64,000 bases of DNA from Chitinophagaceae bacterium (GCA_016710165.1 JADJLJ010000004.1:124001-188000); one strand, 5' to 3'; counted from the first letter of the stretch, positions 28,155-36,663 are shown. Notes: generated from the letters alone by a model not told the origin. Numbers and translations: made by a program.

Positions 28155-28235
28155 AAAAAGTTATAAGTAGTAAGTTATAAGTTAACTCATTAAACTTAAA
28201 ACTTAAGACTTAAAACCTAAAACTTAAAACTTAGA
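28155..28235. repeat. Intergenic oligomer array (AAGTTATAAG / AACTTAAAAC words)
   Basis: The gap between the two subunit III genes consists of repeated AAGTTATAAG and then AACTTAAAACTTA words in the opposite sense. It can fold back on itself. It is the clearest of the short-word intergenic arrays in the window. Confidence 0.6.
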
Positions 28236-28244
28236 TTTTTTATT

Positions 28245-29123
28245 ATGTCAACAACAGCGATGCCAACAAATACCAAATGGTGGAACGGGGGCCGGAGCCC
28301 TTTCAACGCCAGCTATGGTAAAGTGATGATGTGGTACTTTTTGATGAGTGATGCGTTCACCTTTGGAGCATTCCTTATCAGCTACGGTACCATCCGTTTC
28401 AGTGTTAACAGCTGGGCCGATCCGAACCAGGTGTTCAATGCATTTCCGGGTTTCGGGCACCAGAACCTGCCACTGGCATTTGTTAGTTTAATGACCTTCA
28501 TTTTGATCTTCAGCTCAGTTACCATGGTACTGGCTGTGCACGAAGGACATAAAATGAACAGGAAGGGAGTTGAGAAATACATGATACTGACCATTCTCGG
28601 CGGACTTGCGTTCCTGGGTTGCCAGGCATGGGAATGGACGCACCTGCTGACCGGCGAACATATTGCCATGCTGGGCGATGGTTCATTGTCGGTAGTGCCC
28701 ACTACGGTTAAGATGAATCCATGGGGAACACATGTGGCCGCGGATGCGGTAGCCGCAGCGCTGCAAAGCACCCCGCATGACAAGCTGGTTGAAATTGCTT
28801 CTACCCTGCAGCATGGAGGCGCTGCACATGATTTAACAGCCAAATCAGCCGGGGAACTTATAACTGCCATACAGGCTTCGCCTGAACTTCATGTTACCCA
28901 TACAGGGCCCATTGCCTTTGGAGGATATTTCTTCGGCATCACCGGCTTCCACGGCTTCCACGTATTCAGCGGTGTGGTCATCAATGTGGTGATGTGGGCT
29001 AAAACAAGACTGGGCCATTTTGACGAAAGAGGCCACTATGAAATGATCGAGAAAGCCGGTTTATACTGGCACTTTGTGGACCTGGTCTGGGTATTCGTAT
29101 TCCTTTGTTTCTACCTTATTTAA
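28245..29123 (+). CDS. Cytochrome c oxidase subunit III (long form)
   Basis: This is a 292-residue protein with membrane helices and the motifs VMMWYFLMSDAFTFGAFLI, GCQAWEW, GITGFHGFHVFSGV and GLYWHFVDLVWVFVFLCFY, diagnostic of subunit III. A long insertion of about 85 residues lies between QAWEW and the FHGFHV helix (LTGEHIAMLG... to ...TGPIAFGGYF). It contains His-rich and Ala-rich helical sequence and would face the periplasm or cytoplasm as a loop. Subunit III supports assembly and proton uptake of the oxidase. Confidence 0.92.
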   Translation: MSTTAMPTNTKWWNGGRSPFNASYGKVMMWYFLMSDAFTFGAFLISYGTIRFSVNSWADPNQVFNAFPGFGHQNLPLAFVSLMTFILIFSSVTMVLAVHEGHKMNRKGVEKYMILTILGGLAFLGCQAWEWTHLLTGEHIAMLGDGSLSVVPTTVKMNPWGTHVAADAVAAALQSTPHDKLVEIASTLQHGGAAHDLTAKSAGELITAIQASPELHVTHTGPIAFGGYFFGITGFHGFHVFSGVVINVVMWAKTRLGHFDERGHYEMIEKAGLYWHFVDLVWVFVFLCFYLI

Positions 29124-29163
29124 GTTGAACGGATTAAAATTTTGATAAAGAAAAATAATTCTT

Positions 29164-29604
29164 ATGAGTGAACATGCTGCATCTTCTTCAGAAATAACCT
29201 TTGCACATGCGCCGGCAGAAGGTACCGGGCGTATCTGGAAAGTGTTCTGGCTCCTGTCTGCGGTTACTGTTATTGAACTGGTACTTGGCTTTGGACTGGC
29301 AAAACACTGGTACGGAGACCCGGCAACAAGTCATGCGGTGATCCTTTTTGTAAAGGGCGTTATCTGTATCCTGTCGCTTGCCAAGGCATTTTATATTGTA
29401 TCGGTGTTCATGCACCTGGGCGATGAGATCCGGAATATGATCATGACCATTGTGGTTCCGCTTTGTTTATTCCTCTGGTTCATAGGCGCCTTCCTCTGGG
29501 ACGGTGACAGCTGGAAGAACCTGCGTAATACCAATGCGGGCAGCCGTCCTGCACAAACAGAACAACATCACCAGCCCGCTGTTGATAAGGACGCAAAGAA
29601 ATAG
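29164..29604 (+). CDS. Cytochrome c oxidase subunit IV
   Basis: This is a 146-residue protein with three membrane helices (residues ~22-42, 55-78 and 85-108) and the HAVILFVKGVICILSLAKAFYIVSVFMHLGDE-type pattern of prokaryotic COX4. The charged tail ends in KKDAKK-like residues. It is the last gene of the long act-cox operon and is followed immediately by a strong terminator. Confidence 0.9.
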   Translation: MSEHAASSSEITFAHAPAEGTGRIWKVFWLLSAVTVIELVLGFGLAKHWYGDPATSHAVILFVKGVICILSLAKAFYIVSVFMHLGDEIRNMIMTIVVPLCLFLWFIGAFLWDGDSWKNLRNTNAGSRPAQTEQHHQPAVDKDAKK

Positions 29605-29631
29605 ATCTCCGGTGTAGGAAATGATATATGA

Positions 29632-29660
29632 CCATCCGCCAACCGGCGGATGGTTTTTTG
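29632..29660 (+). terminator. Rho-independent terminator of the act-cox operon
   Basis: The perfect 9-bp stem CCATCCGCC / GGCGGATGG has loop AACC and is followed by six Ts. It lies 27 bases after the COX4 stop codon. Confidence 0.93.
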
Positions 29661-29689
29661 TTTTATACGATAATTGGATTTCATTGCCG

Positions 29690-29697
29690 TAAATTTG
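29690..29697 (+). promoter_or_regulatory. -7 element upstream of the SCO1 gene
   Basis: TAAATTTG matches TAnnTTTG and sits 15 bases before the ATG. The only nearby TTG (29674) is too close, so the -33 box is uncertain. Confidence 0.4.
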
Positions 29698-29711
29698 CAC
29701 CGCATATAAAA

Positions 29712-30497
29712 ATGAACAAAAAAGCAATTTTAGCGCTCCTCCTTGCCATCGCAATGCCCCTTGCAGGGTATTTCATTGTAAAGCATTACAGCAAGGAAGC
29801 CGTGCACATGCCCCGCCGGTATTTTACACCCGATACCGTTATTGTATCTGAAAAGAACGGGAAGACCGTTACGGATACCATCTGGCATAAAGCAAAGAAT
29901 ATCCGGTTCACCAACCAGCTCGGTAAGAAAGTCTCACTGGATGACCTCCATGGGAAAGTGCTGGTGGTTGATTTCTTCTTTACCCGCTGCCCGAGTATTT
30001 GCCCCGGCATGGCCCGCAGTATGAAACGGCTGCAGGATTCTTTTACAAAGAACGACAGTATTGTTCAGTTCATTTCCATCAGCGTGGATCCGGAACACGA
30101 TTCCGTGCCACAGTTGCGTAAATTTGCCGACCGTTATAATGCCAACCACGACACGTGGTGGTTTGTGACCGGCGATAAAAAGGAAATTTATGATTTCGCA
30201 TTGAATGAACTGAAAGCAAGTCTTGCGGATACCGAAGTTGACACGGCATTCATCCATACCGAAAATTTCTTCCTGCTCGACAGTAACCGGGTTGTACGGG
30301 GTTGGTATAATGGTTTTGATACGGTGAAGCAGGCGCAACTGGTAAGGGATATCCCCCTGCTGATGCTGGAGAGAGATAAAAAAGCGCCGTCGGTATTCCG
30401 GGATCTTATTCCCATACTGCCCGTGATCTTTACCGCCATCGGAATTGTGATCGTGGTGATCGTGATCTTAAATAATAAACGGAATAAAAAGCCTTAG
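29712..30497 (+). CDS. SCO1/SenC family copper chaperone
   Basis: The start at ATG 29712 gives 261 residues; the frame extends upstream through the terminator, which argues against an earlier start. An N-terminal anchor helix (KAILALLLAIAMPLAGYFIV) leads to a thioredoxin-like domain. The copper-binding CxxxC is in TRCPSICPGM near residue 93 and the third ligand His in FIHTENFFLLD near residue 179. A second membrane helix occurs at the C-terminus (LPVIFTAIGIVIVVIVIL). It delivers copper to the CuA site of CoxB. The next gene starts 3 bases later. Confidence 0.94.
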   Translation: MNKKAILALLLAIAMPLAGYFIVKHYSKEAVHMPRRYFTPDTVIVSEKNGKTVTDTIWHKAKNIRFTNQLGKKVSLDDLHGKVLVVDFFFTRCPSICPGMARSMKRLQDSFTKNDSIVQFISISVDPEHDSVPQLRKFADRYNANHDTWWFVTGDKKEIYDFALNELKASLADTEVDTAFIHTENFFLLDSNRVVRGWYNGFDTVKQAQLVRDIPLLMLERDKKAPSVFRDLIPILPVIFTAIGIVIVVIVILNNKRNKKP

Positions 30498-30499
30498 TA

Positions 30500-31042
30500 A
30501 TGTTACAGCCTTCACTTAAAAAGAATGATAAAAAAGCAAGGGTACTGATCTTTACGTTGTCAGCCATCGTATTTGCTGCGGTGCTGGTATTGAGCAGGGT
30601 AAAGCTGGATGTTGACCCGGGATTTGATGTGCACCTGTTTGCGCTGGCGAATGCCGTTATCAATTCGGTTGTGGCCGTATTGCTGGTGGCCGGGCTGATC
30701 ACGGTAAAACAAAAGGACCATGTATCACATAAGCAGATCATGCTTTTTGCCATCCTGCTGTCGGTATTGTTCCTGGTATCTTATATCTGCCACCACCTGT
30801 TTGCAGGTGAAACCAGGTTTGGGGGTGATGGCATCGGCAAGACGGTCTATTACATTATTCTCTTTACCCACATTCCCCTTGCCGGAATCGTTCTTCCCTT
30901 TATTTTGTTTACTGCATACCGGGCATTGACCGGAGACTATGATAAGCACAAAAAACTCGTAAGGATCACGTGGCCGCTTTGGTTTTATGTGGCCGTAACA
31001 GGGGTGCTGGTTTACCTGATGATCAGTCCGTATTACAATTAA
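30500..31042 (+). CDS. DUF420 membrane protein, oxidase-assembly associated
   Basis: This is a 180-residue protein with five helices and conserved His residues in NAVINSVV..., YICHHLFAG, FTHIPLAGIVLPF and ITWPLWFYVAVTGV. DUF420 includes CtaM-type proteins needed for maturation of heme-copper oxidases in Firmicutes. Its place directly after the SCO1 gene supports the same job here, but no direct proof is visible. Confidence 0.88.
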   Translation: MLQPSLKKNDKKARVLIFTLSAIVFAAVLVLSRVKLDVDPGFDVHLFALANAVINSVVAVLLVAGLITVKQKDHVSHKQIMLFAILLSVLFLVSYICHHLFAGETRFGGDGIGKTVYYIILFTHIPLAGIVLPFILFTAYRALTGDYDKHKKLVRITWPLWFYVAVTGVLVYLMISPYYN

Positions 31043-31055
31043 ATTTATTGCAGCA

Positions 31056-31523
31056 ATGAATAATGCCGGCCCTGCCTTTTCATCTTTTAAAATAATGCAC
31101 CGGGCCATGTTCATTGGGCAATTGGTATTCCTCGGTGTTTTGTTCTTCCTGGTTTACCGGAAAATGGTTTCGCCGCCATTGGCTGCACAGGATAAGATCT
31201 TCCAGGTAATTGCTATTGTGTTTTCAGCCGTTGCTTTCTTTGCCGGCAATGAACTCTTTAAAAAAAGGCTGGCAGCTATTAAAGATGATATTGATCTAAC
31301 CCTGAAGGGAAAGTTTGAGAAATACCGTTCTGCCTGTATCATTCAGTGGGCTTTGCTGGAAGGAGCTGTTTTATTTTCCGGCATTTGTTTTTTCCTGGCA
31401 GGTAATTATGCGTTCCTGGCCCTGGCTGCCGTGCTTGCTCTTTTGTTCATGCTGCAGGCGCCGGATAAAAACAAAATGGCACTGCAGTTGGGATTAAGCA
31501 GTGCAGATGTTGAAGCGTTATAA
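31056..31523 (+). CDS. Four-helix hypothetical membrane protein
   Basis: This is a 155-residue protein with four predicted helices (residues ~15-33, 45-65, 95-115 and 118-138) and a short polar tail. It lies 13 bp after the DUF420 gene, so it is likely in the same transcript. It has no motif I recognise. It ends 6 bases inside the stop region of the convergent gene at 31518. Confidence 0.72.
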   Translation: MNNAGPAFSSFKIMHRAMFIGQLVFLGVLFFLVYRKMVSPPLAAQDKIFQVIAIVFSAVAFFAGNELFKKRLAAIKDDIDLTLKGKFEKYRSACIIQWALLEGAVLFSGICFFLAGNYAFLALAAVLALLFMLQAPDKNKMALQLGLSSADVEAL

Positions 31524-32231
31524 TGCTTCAACAATGATCTTGGCCGGGCTCAGGTAAACTATTTTTATGGAAATGATATCACCCGCTTTTATTCCCTCTT
31601 TAAAAGGAAGCTTTGCCTGTATCCTGTCTCCCACAACATTTACATAAATGCCATGGAGCGATACTTTATAAACGGTTGCTTCAACGGGTGTTTGAGATTT
31701 ATGAAGTTTTAAGGCGGTGTGGAATTCCGGGATATAGGTATTGTCAAAAAGTTTGGCGGTTATTTTATCTTTCTTCTCCGGGTTCTCCAGCATAAAAGTC
31801 ACTGGTTCATTTAATTTATCTTCGGCAGGCCTTACCTGCCAGGGCGAAACGGACACCGGGAAGAAAAGGTAACTGTCAATCTCTTTTACAAAATATTTAT
31901 CTTCTGCAATTTTCAGGTAACCAAGAAACCTGTTCTCCGTTTTGGCTTTATTTACTAGGGCATCCAGGGCGGTATTGTATAAATAGCGGATGTTGGAAGC
32001 GACCATTTTATTTCCTCTTGCCGAAATGCCTGCCGTGAAGTTCACCACGTCCCCGATATGAAAATCGTGTGTCTTTTTAATAACCCCTTTCTTTTTTAAC
32101 AGCCCCTGCGTTTCATCATCTACCGGCCCGTTGATCGCTTTCTTCTTTCCGTTGGCATCGTACTCGATCATCACGGTCTTTTTTTCGTGATTCACAAATG
32201 AAACCTTTCCCTGTAAAATGGTATTGGACAT
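31518..32231 (-). CDS. Conserved protein with OB-fold (cold-shock/S1-like) modules
   Basis: This is a 237-residue soluble protein. The N-terminal ~70 residues (GKVSFVNHEKKTVMIEYD...HIGDVVNFTAGIS) and C-terminal ~60 residues (VEATVYKVSLHGIYVNVVG...KAGDIISIKIVYLSPAKIIVEAL) both look like small beta-barrels that bind nucleic acid. The middle is unassigned. It is the last gene in a minus-strand run with the alkyltransferase-like and trmB genes (2-bp gap to the former). A role in RNA or DNA binding is inference. Confidence 0.68.
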   Translation of the reverse strand: MSNTILQGKVSFVNHEKKTVMIEYDANGKKKAINGPVDDETQGLLKKKGVIKKTHDFHIGDVVNFTAGISARGNKMVASNIRYLYNTALDALVNKAKTENRFLGYLKIAEDKYFVKEIDSYLFFPVSVSPWQVRPAEDKLNEPVTFMLENPEKKDKITAKLFDNTYIPEFHTALKLHKSQTPVEATVYKVSLHGIYVNVVGDRIQAKLPFKEGIKAGDIISIKIVYLSPAKIIVEAL

Positions 32232-32233
32232 GA

Positions 32234-32821
32234 TTATAAACTTAATTCAACCAGTGGATCCCAAAATCGTTTTTTAAGATCAACCACGGTATCGTTCTTA
32301 ACAGCAACCCCGTCTTTCTTCAATAACTCTTCCATTAAGGTGGGTGTTGCAAAGTGATGTTTGCCGCTCAGCATCCCGTTCCGGTTAACCACCCGCTGGG
32401 CAGGCACTTTTGGTTTGGCGTTGTGGGCTGCATTCATGGCCCAGCCTACCATGCGGGCCGAAAGCTTTGTGCCCAGGTATGCAGCAATGGCTCCATACGA
32501 GGTAACCCTTCCTTTCGGGACCTGCCTCACCACATCATATACATCATGGAAAAAACTGTACTCCTTCAGCGTATCTTTTGGCCCTTCCTTTTTTGCAGGG
32601 CCCGCTTTTCCTGATTTTTTACCGGTATCTTCTTTGCCATTGTTCACTAAAGATAGCAATTCATTTCTCTTTGGTTCCGGAACATTCTTATATGCATAGG
32701 GGCAATGCCTGCAGCCGTTGCCGCAGCAATACCCCCTGTCTGAATGGTATTTGGCGGTCAAAACAATAAACCCCTGTTCATTGTAATAATAATCTTCCCC
32801 TTCAAGCCAGCTGTTCTTCAT
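32234..32821 (-). CDS. DUF5522 domain fused to alkyltransferase-like protein
   Basis: This is a 195-residue protein. Residues 1-55 contain GYCCGNGCRHCPYAYKN, a Cys-rich DUF5522 motif likely to bind zinc. A Lys/Gly linker follows, then a MGMT-like DNA-binding domain (FFHDVYDVVRQVPKGRVTSYGAIAAYLG ... ARMVGWAMNAAH ... VPAQRVVNRNGMLSG). In true O6-alkylguanine transferases the motif is PCHR. Here it is PAQR, without the acceptor Cys, as in alkyltransferase-like (ATL) proteins that flag lesions for nucleotide excision repair. It overlaps trmB by 20 bp. Confidence 0.88.
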   Translation of the reverse strand: MKNSWLEGEDYYYNEQGFIVLTAKYHSDRGYCCGNGCRHCPYAYKNVPEPKRNELLSLVNNGKEDTGKKSGKAGPAKKEGPKDTLKEYSFFHDVYDVVRQVPKGRVTSYGAIAAYLGTKLSARMVGWAMNAAHNAKPKVPAQRVVNRNGMLSGKHHFATPTLMEELLKKDGVAVKNDTVVDLKKRFWDPLVELSL

Positions 32822-33506
32822 GCTTTAAAATTTCCTGCAGTTGTTTATCAATATCTTTTATTTCCGGAGGGAGTATAAACTTCAGGTAGTGTATCTTTTT
32901 GCTTTGCGCTATATCCAGGTTTTCGTAATGCGTTTTGATCTTTAATTCTTCTTTTATGTCCTGGTCTGCATACACATTATCTGAATCTTCCAGCAGGGTA
33001 ATAGCATACAGGCCTGCCACTCTTTTTGTAAAAAGATACAGGTCCGGCGAATCGGTTTTAAGGTGAATAAACCCGCCCGGTTTCAGGACCTGCTGGTATA
33101 AACGCAGGAACCGGGGGTGGGTCAGCCTCTTTTTTGCCCTCGAAGTACGGAGTTGGGGATCGGGGAACGTGAGCCATATCTCGTCCACTTCACCCGGGGA
33201 GAAATAGTCGGTGAGTTTTTCGATCTGGGTACGCAAAAAGCCGGCATTGGCAATATTTTCCTGCAGGCATGTCTTTGCACCGATGTACATGCGGTTGCCT
33301 TTAACATCCACACCAATAAAATTCTTCCCCGGGAAAAGCCGGGCAAGCCCCACCGTATACTCGCCCCGGCCGCAGGCAAGCTCCAGTACCAGGGGATTGT
33401 TGTTTTTAAAAAAAACAGGCCATTGTCCCCGCATACCGGCCGGGTATTCCAGTGCATTGGAAAGGCTTTTAAAATCAGCAAAACGCTGCAGTTTTTTTTG
33501 CGCCAT
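32802..33506 (-). CDS. trmB: tRNA (guanine-N7)-methyltransferase
   Basis: Starting at the second Met (33506) gives 234 residues beginning MAQKKLQRFADF, the usual start in relatives; an ATG 9 bases earlier is also possible. SAM-binding motif LELACGRGEYTVGLA, then GVDVKGNRMYIGAKT, and the catalytic region IWLTFPDPQLRTSRAKKRLTHPRFL are diagnostic. It forms m7G46 in tRNA. The 3' end overlaps the downstream ATL gene. Confidence 0.95.
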   Translation of the reverse strand: MAQKKLQRFADFKSLSNALEYPAGMRGQWPVFFKNNNPLVLELACGRGEYTVGLARLFPGKNFIGVDVKGNRMYIGAKTCLQENIANAGFLRTQIEKLTDYFSPGEVDEIWLTFPDPQLRTSRAKKRLTHPRFLRLYQQVLKPGGFIHLKTDSPDLYLFTKRVAGLYAITLLEDSDNVYADQDIKEELKIKTHYENLDIAQSKKIHYLKFILPPEIKDIDKQLQEILKHEEQLA

Positions 33507-33599
33507 GGGCGGCAAAGATAATTAATCAGCCGTTGATTGGTCGCATTAAATCTCCCTGAAAACCTTCCTAAAATGCCATAGAATCAGCCATAAATAAAG

Positions 33600-33607
33600 T
33601 AGATTTG
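33600..33607 (+). promoter_or_regulatory. -7 element upstream of the universal stress gene
   Basis: TAGATTTG matches TAnnTTTG and lies 28 bases upstream of the ATG at 33636. No good TTG at the expected distance is seen. Confidence 0.35.
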
Positions 33608-33635
33608 CATGCTACAGTAAACTAAAACTACTTAT

Positions 33636-34421
33636 ATGAATACGGTTATCGTACCAGTTGATTTTTCCGAAACATCGTTGCATGCTGCCCGTTATGCAGC
33701 CCAATTGCTTGCGGGTCATTATGGGGTAACCATGATCTTATATCACAGCTACAGCAGGTCTTCCGAAGCAGAAAAAGCAACAACTGACCTGGAAAACCTG
33801 AAAGCCGGACTGATGAAAGCGCATGTTGTGAAGATGGAGATACTGGCACATGAGGAAAGCGATTTTGTAGATGGACTCGAGAAAGCAGCCCGCCACCGCC
33901 GGGCCGACCTGGTGATCATGGGTATCACCGGAAAATCAGCCCTGGCACAGGTGTTTTTCGGGAGCAATACATTGAAAATGGCCGAAACAAAAGCCTGCCC
34001 GGTACTCATCGTTCCGGAAAATGCCGAGTTCAAACCCCTGAAGAATGTGATGCTTACTTCCGACTTTAAGAACACGGTTGAAACCACGCCTTCGGTTCCT
34101 ATTAAAGATTTCTTAGACATTTTTCAGCCACAGCTGCATATAGTGAATGTTGACAAAGACCACTATATCTCCCTGACGGAAGATTATGAAAAGGAAAAGC
34201 AGGAACTGAAACAGATGTTTGCTGACTACCGGCCTGAATTTTATTTTATGCGGCTGTATGATGTGGACGAAGCCATCAATTTATTTGCAGAAAGCAGGAA
34301 CATCGACCTCATCATCGCTGTTCAGAAGAATCATTCATTCATTGGCAAATTATTGAGCGGTAACCGTACTAAAACATTATCCTACCACAGCAAGATGCCG
34401 ATACTGGTGATGCATGAGTGA
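33636..34421 (+). CDS. Universal stress protein with two Usp domains
   Basis: This is a 261-residue protein. The first Usp domain (residues 1-130) starts MNTVIVPVDFSETSLHAARYA and has the ATP-type loop GITGKSALAQVFFGSNT with LKMAETKACPVLIVP. The second domain (about 130-261) is divergent, with KNHSFIGKLLSGNRT and MPILVMHE at its end. Tandem Usp proteins are stress or starvation associated in Bacteroidota. It is a single-gene unit flanked by convergent and divergent genes. Confidence 0.9.
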   Translation: MNTVIVPVDFSETSLHAARYAAQLLAGHYGVTMILYHSYSRSSEAEKATTDLENLKAGLMKAHVVKMEILAHEESDFVDGLEKAARHRRADLVIMGITGKSALAQVFFGSNTLKMAETKACPVLIVPENAEFKPLKNVMLTSDFKNTVETTPSVPIKDFLDIFQPQLHIVNVDKDHYISLTEDYEKEKQELKQMFADYRPEFYFMRLYDVDEAINLFAESRNIDLIIAVQKNHSFIGKLLSGNRTKTLSYHSKMPILVMHE

Positions 34422-34459
34422 TCAAAAGACCGGCCGGTCCCTGCCAGCAGATGATCTCT

Positions 34460-34956
34460 TTAATCATGGCTGTCAAGTTCTTCCAGGCTATGAATTACCC
34501 GGGGATCTTTAATTTTAAAAAAGCCCGTCACTTCTTCACACAAACTTTCACGAACCGTGATCAGCAGGTTACCGGTGTTTTTATTATTGCTATAAACAGC
34601 CGCCACTTTTTCTATTGCATTATAAAATCCTTTTCCTTCCAGTTCAAGTATACCGGCCTCATCGATCACCAGCCAGGCCGGATCTTGGGTCAGTGCTTCC
34701 AGTAAGATCAAATTGGCCCTGTTGAATGCGTTAGTGTAAAAAAGAAATTTACCTACAGGCGTAAGCGGTTCATTTGTATTTTCTGGATCGGTACATTCAA
34801 TATCAAAAACTTCCTTTGTGTTTACGTCGAGTATTTTCCGCCTGCCGTCCATATCGGGCATCAGCACGCCGTATATGTTTTTCTGACGGGTACACCATTG
34901 CATCAGTGCCGTGGTTTTACCGCTGTGGATGGGCCTGAAAAGATAAGGATACTCAT
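34460..34956 (-). pseudogene. P-loop NTPase (THEP1-like), probable 1-base frameshift in Walker A
   Basis: A minus-strand frame ending at 34460 encodes VIDEAGILELEGKGFYNAI (Walker B-like) and ALMQWCTRQKNIYGVLMPD. Upstream in the same frame is RPIHSGKTTALM, a clear Walker A with no start codon. The ATG at 34956 overlaps the stop of the upstream gene as ATGA and gives MSILIFSGP, the expected lead into IHSGKTT. The two frames join if one C is restored at about 34931-34935 (GGCCC). The intact protein would be about 165 residues, resembling NTPase_1/THEP1 nucleotide phosphatases. Its close coupling to a membrane protein suggests they work together. Confidence 0.7.
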
Positions 34957-36002
34957 TCTGGTTTTGATGGATCTGAACAGGTGAGGGACCAATGAACCAA
35001 CGCAGAAAGGAAAAACTGCCAGCGGGCCAGCCCGGAATATTCCCTGCTTTTTTGCCAGGCCAGGCCGGTAAGCTGTCGCAGCATGGGTAGAAAGGAGAGG
35101 GTCTTTAATACCTCATCACTGTACCTGCTTTCTTTCTTCTGCAACAGTTTTTGTATGAGCCGGGTAAACAAGGGGCTGATCAGCATGAACCAGATAAGAA
35201 TGGCAGACAATGTCCAGCTGAATGTTTTTACAACCGCCAGCCACCCTTGCCTGGTATCTGCAGCAAAAATAAAAAGCACAACAGATAGAACAACCAGCAT
35301 CAATATCATTGCCCACAATTTCTGGTAAAGGGTTTTTCTTTTATCCGTATTCCCTTTGTATATTTCTTCATTGATCGTTTTAGTACTGTCCACTGCCAGG
35401 ATGCTTTTATCAGCAAACAGGCCCTTAATGGTCTTATAAGCGATCCAGGCGATGATCATTCCGCCAATCAGATAAATGGCCAGGTAGGTGGCCACGATCC
35501 ACAGGCTTCCATTGCTGGCGGAGATGCCAAACTGTTTTGCAATATATGCGACCATTTCATCCATTACCTTCCAGAAGGACTTCCCAAAGAATAAAGTAAG
35601 GATGATCAGTTTTTGAATGGCCGATTCCAGCATGGCGATGGTGCTCAATACTAAGATGCTGAAAAAATTGATCGGTAGCAGACGGAATATCCCATACCCC
35701 AGCAGGGCCTGGAAGGAAACAGCAATATAGGCGGGGAAGGGAGTGTGAGGGCTTACCATTGCTTTTACAATAAGAACGATGAGGGCGCTCTTTAAGACCT
35801 GTTTTAAATGATGCGACGAAATTTCTGCAATAAGGCTGATGATAATAACCGCCATTCCTCCTACCACCAGCCCGGTAAAAGGGACCTGCAGCGCATGCAT
35901 GATGCCGCCCAGGCCCGATTCGGTAAATGCCCATAAAGCGGTCAGCCGCTGCGCAGCAGCAAGGCGTTGTCCTTCCGTCAGATTTTTATACCCCGTATTC
36001 AT
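34953..36002 (-). CDS. Multi-pass membrane protein coupled to the P-loop NTPase
   Basis: This is a 349-residue protein with about eight hydrophobic segments and a charged cytoplasmic loop near residues 195-225 (DSTKTINEEIYKGNTDKRKT). The first half (PFTGLVVGGMAVIIISLIAEISSHHL, VKAMVSPHTPFPAYIAVSFQALLGYGIF) has the look of a small-molecule transporter or ECF-type substrate-binding protein. I do not recognise the family with certainty. Its stop overlaps the NTPase start (ATGA), a sign of translational coupling. It is divergent from the purine catabolic operon. Confidence 0.75.
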   Translation of the reverse strand: MNTGYKNLTEGQRLAAAQRLTALWAFTESGLGGIMHALQVPFTGLVVGGMAVIIISLIAEISSHHLKQVLKSALIVLIVKAMVSPHTPFPAYIAVSFQALLGYGIFRLLPINFFSILVLSTIAMLESAIQKLIILTLFFGKSFWKVMDEMVAYIAKQFGISASNGSLWIVATYLAIYLIGGMIIAWIAYKTIKGLFADKSILAVDSTKTINEEIYKGNTDKRKTLYQKLWAMILMLVVLSVVLFIFAADTRQGWLAVVKTFSWTLSAILIWFMLISPLFTRLIQKLLQKKESRYSDEVLKTLSFLPMLRQLTGLAWQKSREYSGLARWQFFLSALVHWSLTCSDPSKPE

Positions 36003-36186
36003 GTATGTAAAAAGTAAACAGGCCGGTACAAATATAAGAAACAGCCGGCAGCAGGTTTTTTACAGGAAGCTTATTTGTCTGCTTAGGTGCAATTTGTTAT
36101 TTTTATTGTTGCTGCACGGTTGCTGTTTGCTTGCTGTTTTTCCTGGTTGCGCCTGTAACGGCGGTGCTGCATTTAAATTTATATCA

Positions 36187-36663
36187 ATGAACAAGGAAGC
36201 CAACAAATTCATGCGGAAAGCGATCCGCATTTCGGTAGCAAACGTGGAAAAGCAAAAGGGCGGCCCCTTCGGGGCCATCGTGGTAAAAGACGGAAGGATC
36301 ATTGCCCGGGGCTCTAACCAGGTCACTTCCAGCAACGATCCCACGGCACATGCAGAAATAGTAGCCATCCGAAAAGCCTGCAAGGCGCTTAAGACCTTTC
36401 AACTGACCGGTTGTGAAATTTACACCAGTTGCGAACCCTGTCCCATGTGCCTGGGCGCCATCTACTGGGCCAGGCCCGATAAATTATTTTATGCCAGCAG
36501 CAAGGAAGATGCAGCAGCCATCAATTTCGATGATAAGTTCATTTATGAGGAAATAGCAAAGCCTGTTGAAGAAAGGAAACTTTTTACCAAACAGGTGCTG
36601 CGGGAAAAAGCACTGGAAGCCTTTGAAAAATGGAAGATAAGCCCCAATAAAATCGAATATTGA
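36187..36663 (+). CDS. guaD: Guanine deaminase, CDA-type
   Basis: The start at ATG 36187 gives 158 residues; the frame extends much further upstream but through hydrophobic noise opposite the divergent gene. The zinc-dependent deaminase motifs are HAEIVAIRKAC (catalytic His/Glu) and CEPCPMCLGAIYWA. The C-terminal region FDDKFIYEEIAKP fits the guanine deaminase subgroup rather than tRNA adenosine deaminase. It converts guanine to xanthine, the substrate of the next two gene products. Its TGA overlaps the xdhA ATG (ATGA), so they are co-translated. Confidence 0.88.
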   Translation: MNKEANKFMRKAIRISVANVEKQKGGPFGAIVVKDGRIIARGSNQVTSSNDPTAHAEIVAIRKACKALKTFQLTGCEIYTSCEPCPMCLGAIYWARPDKLFYASSKEDAAAINFDDKFIYEEIAKPVEERKLFTKQVLREKALEAFEKWKISPNKIEY

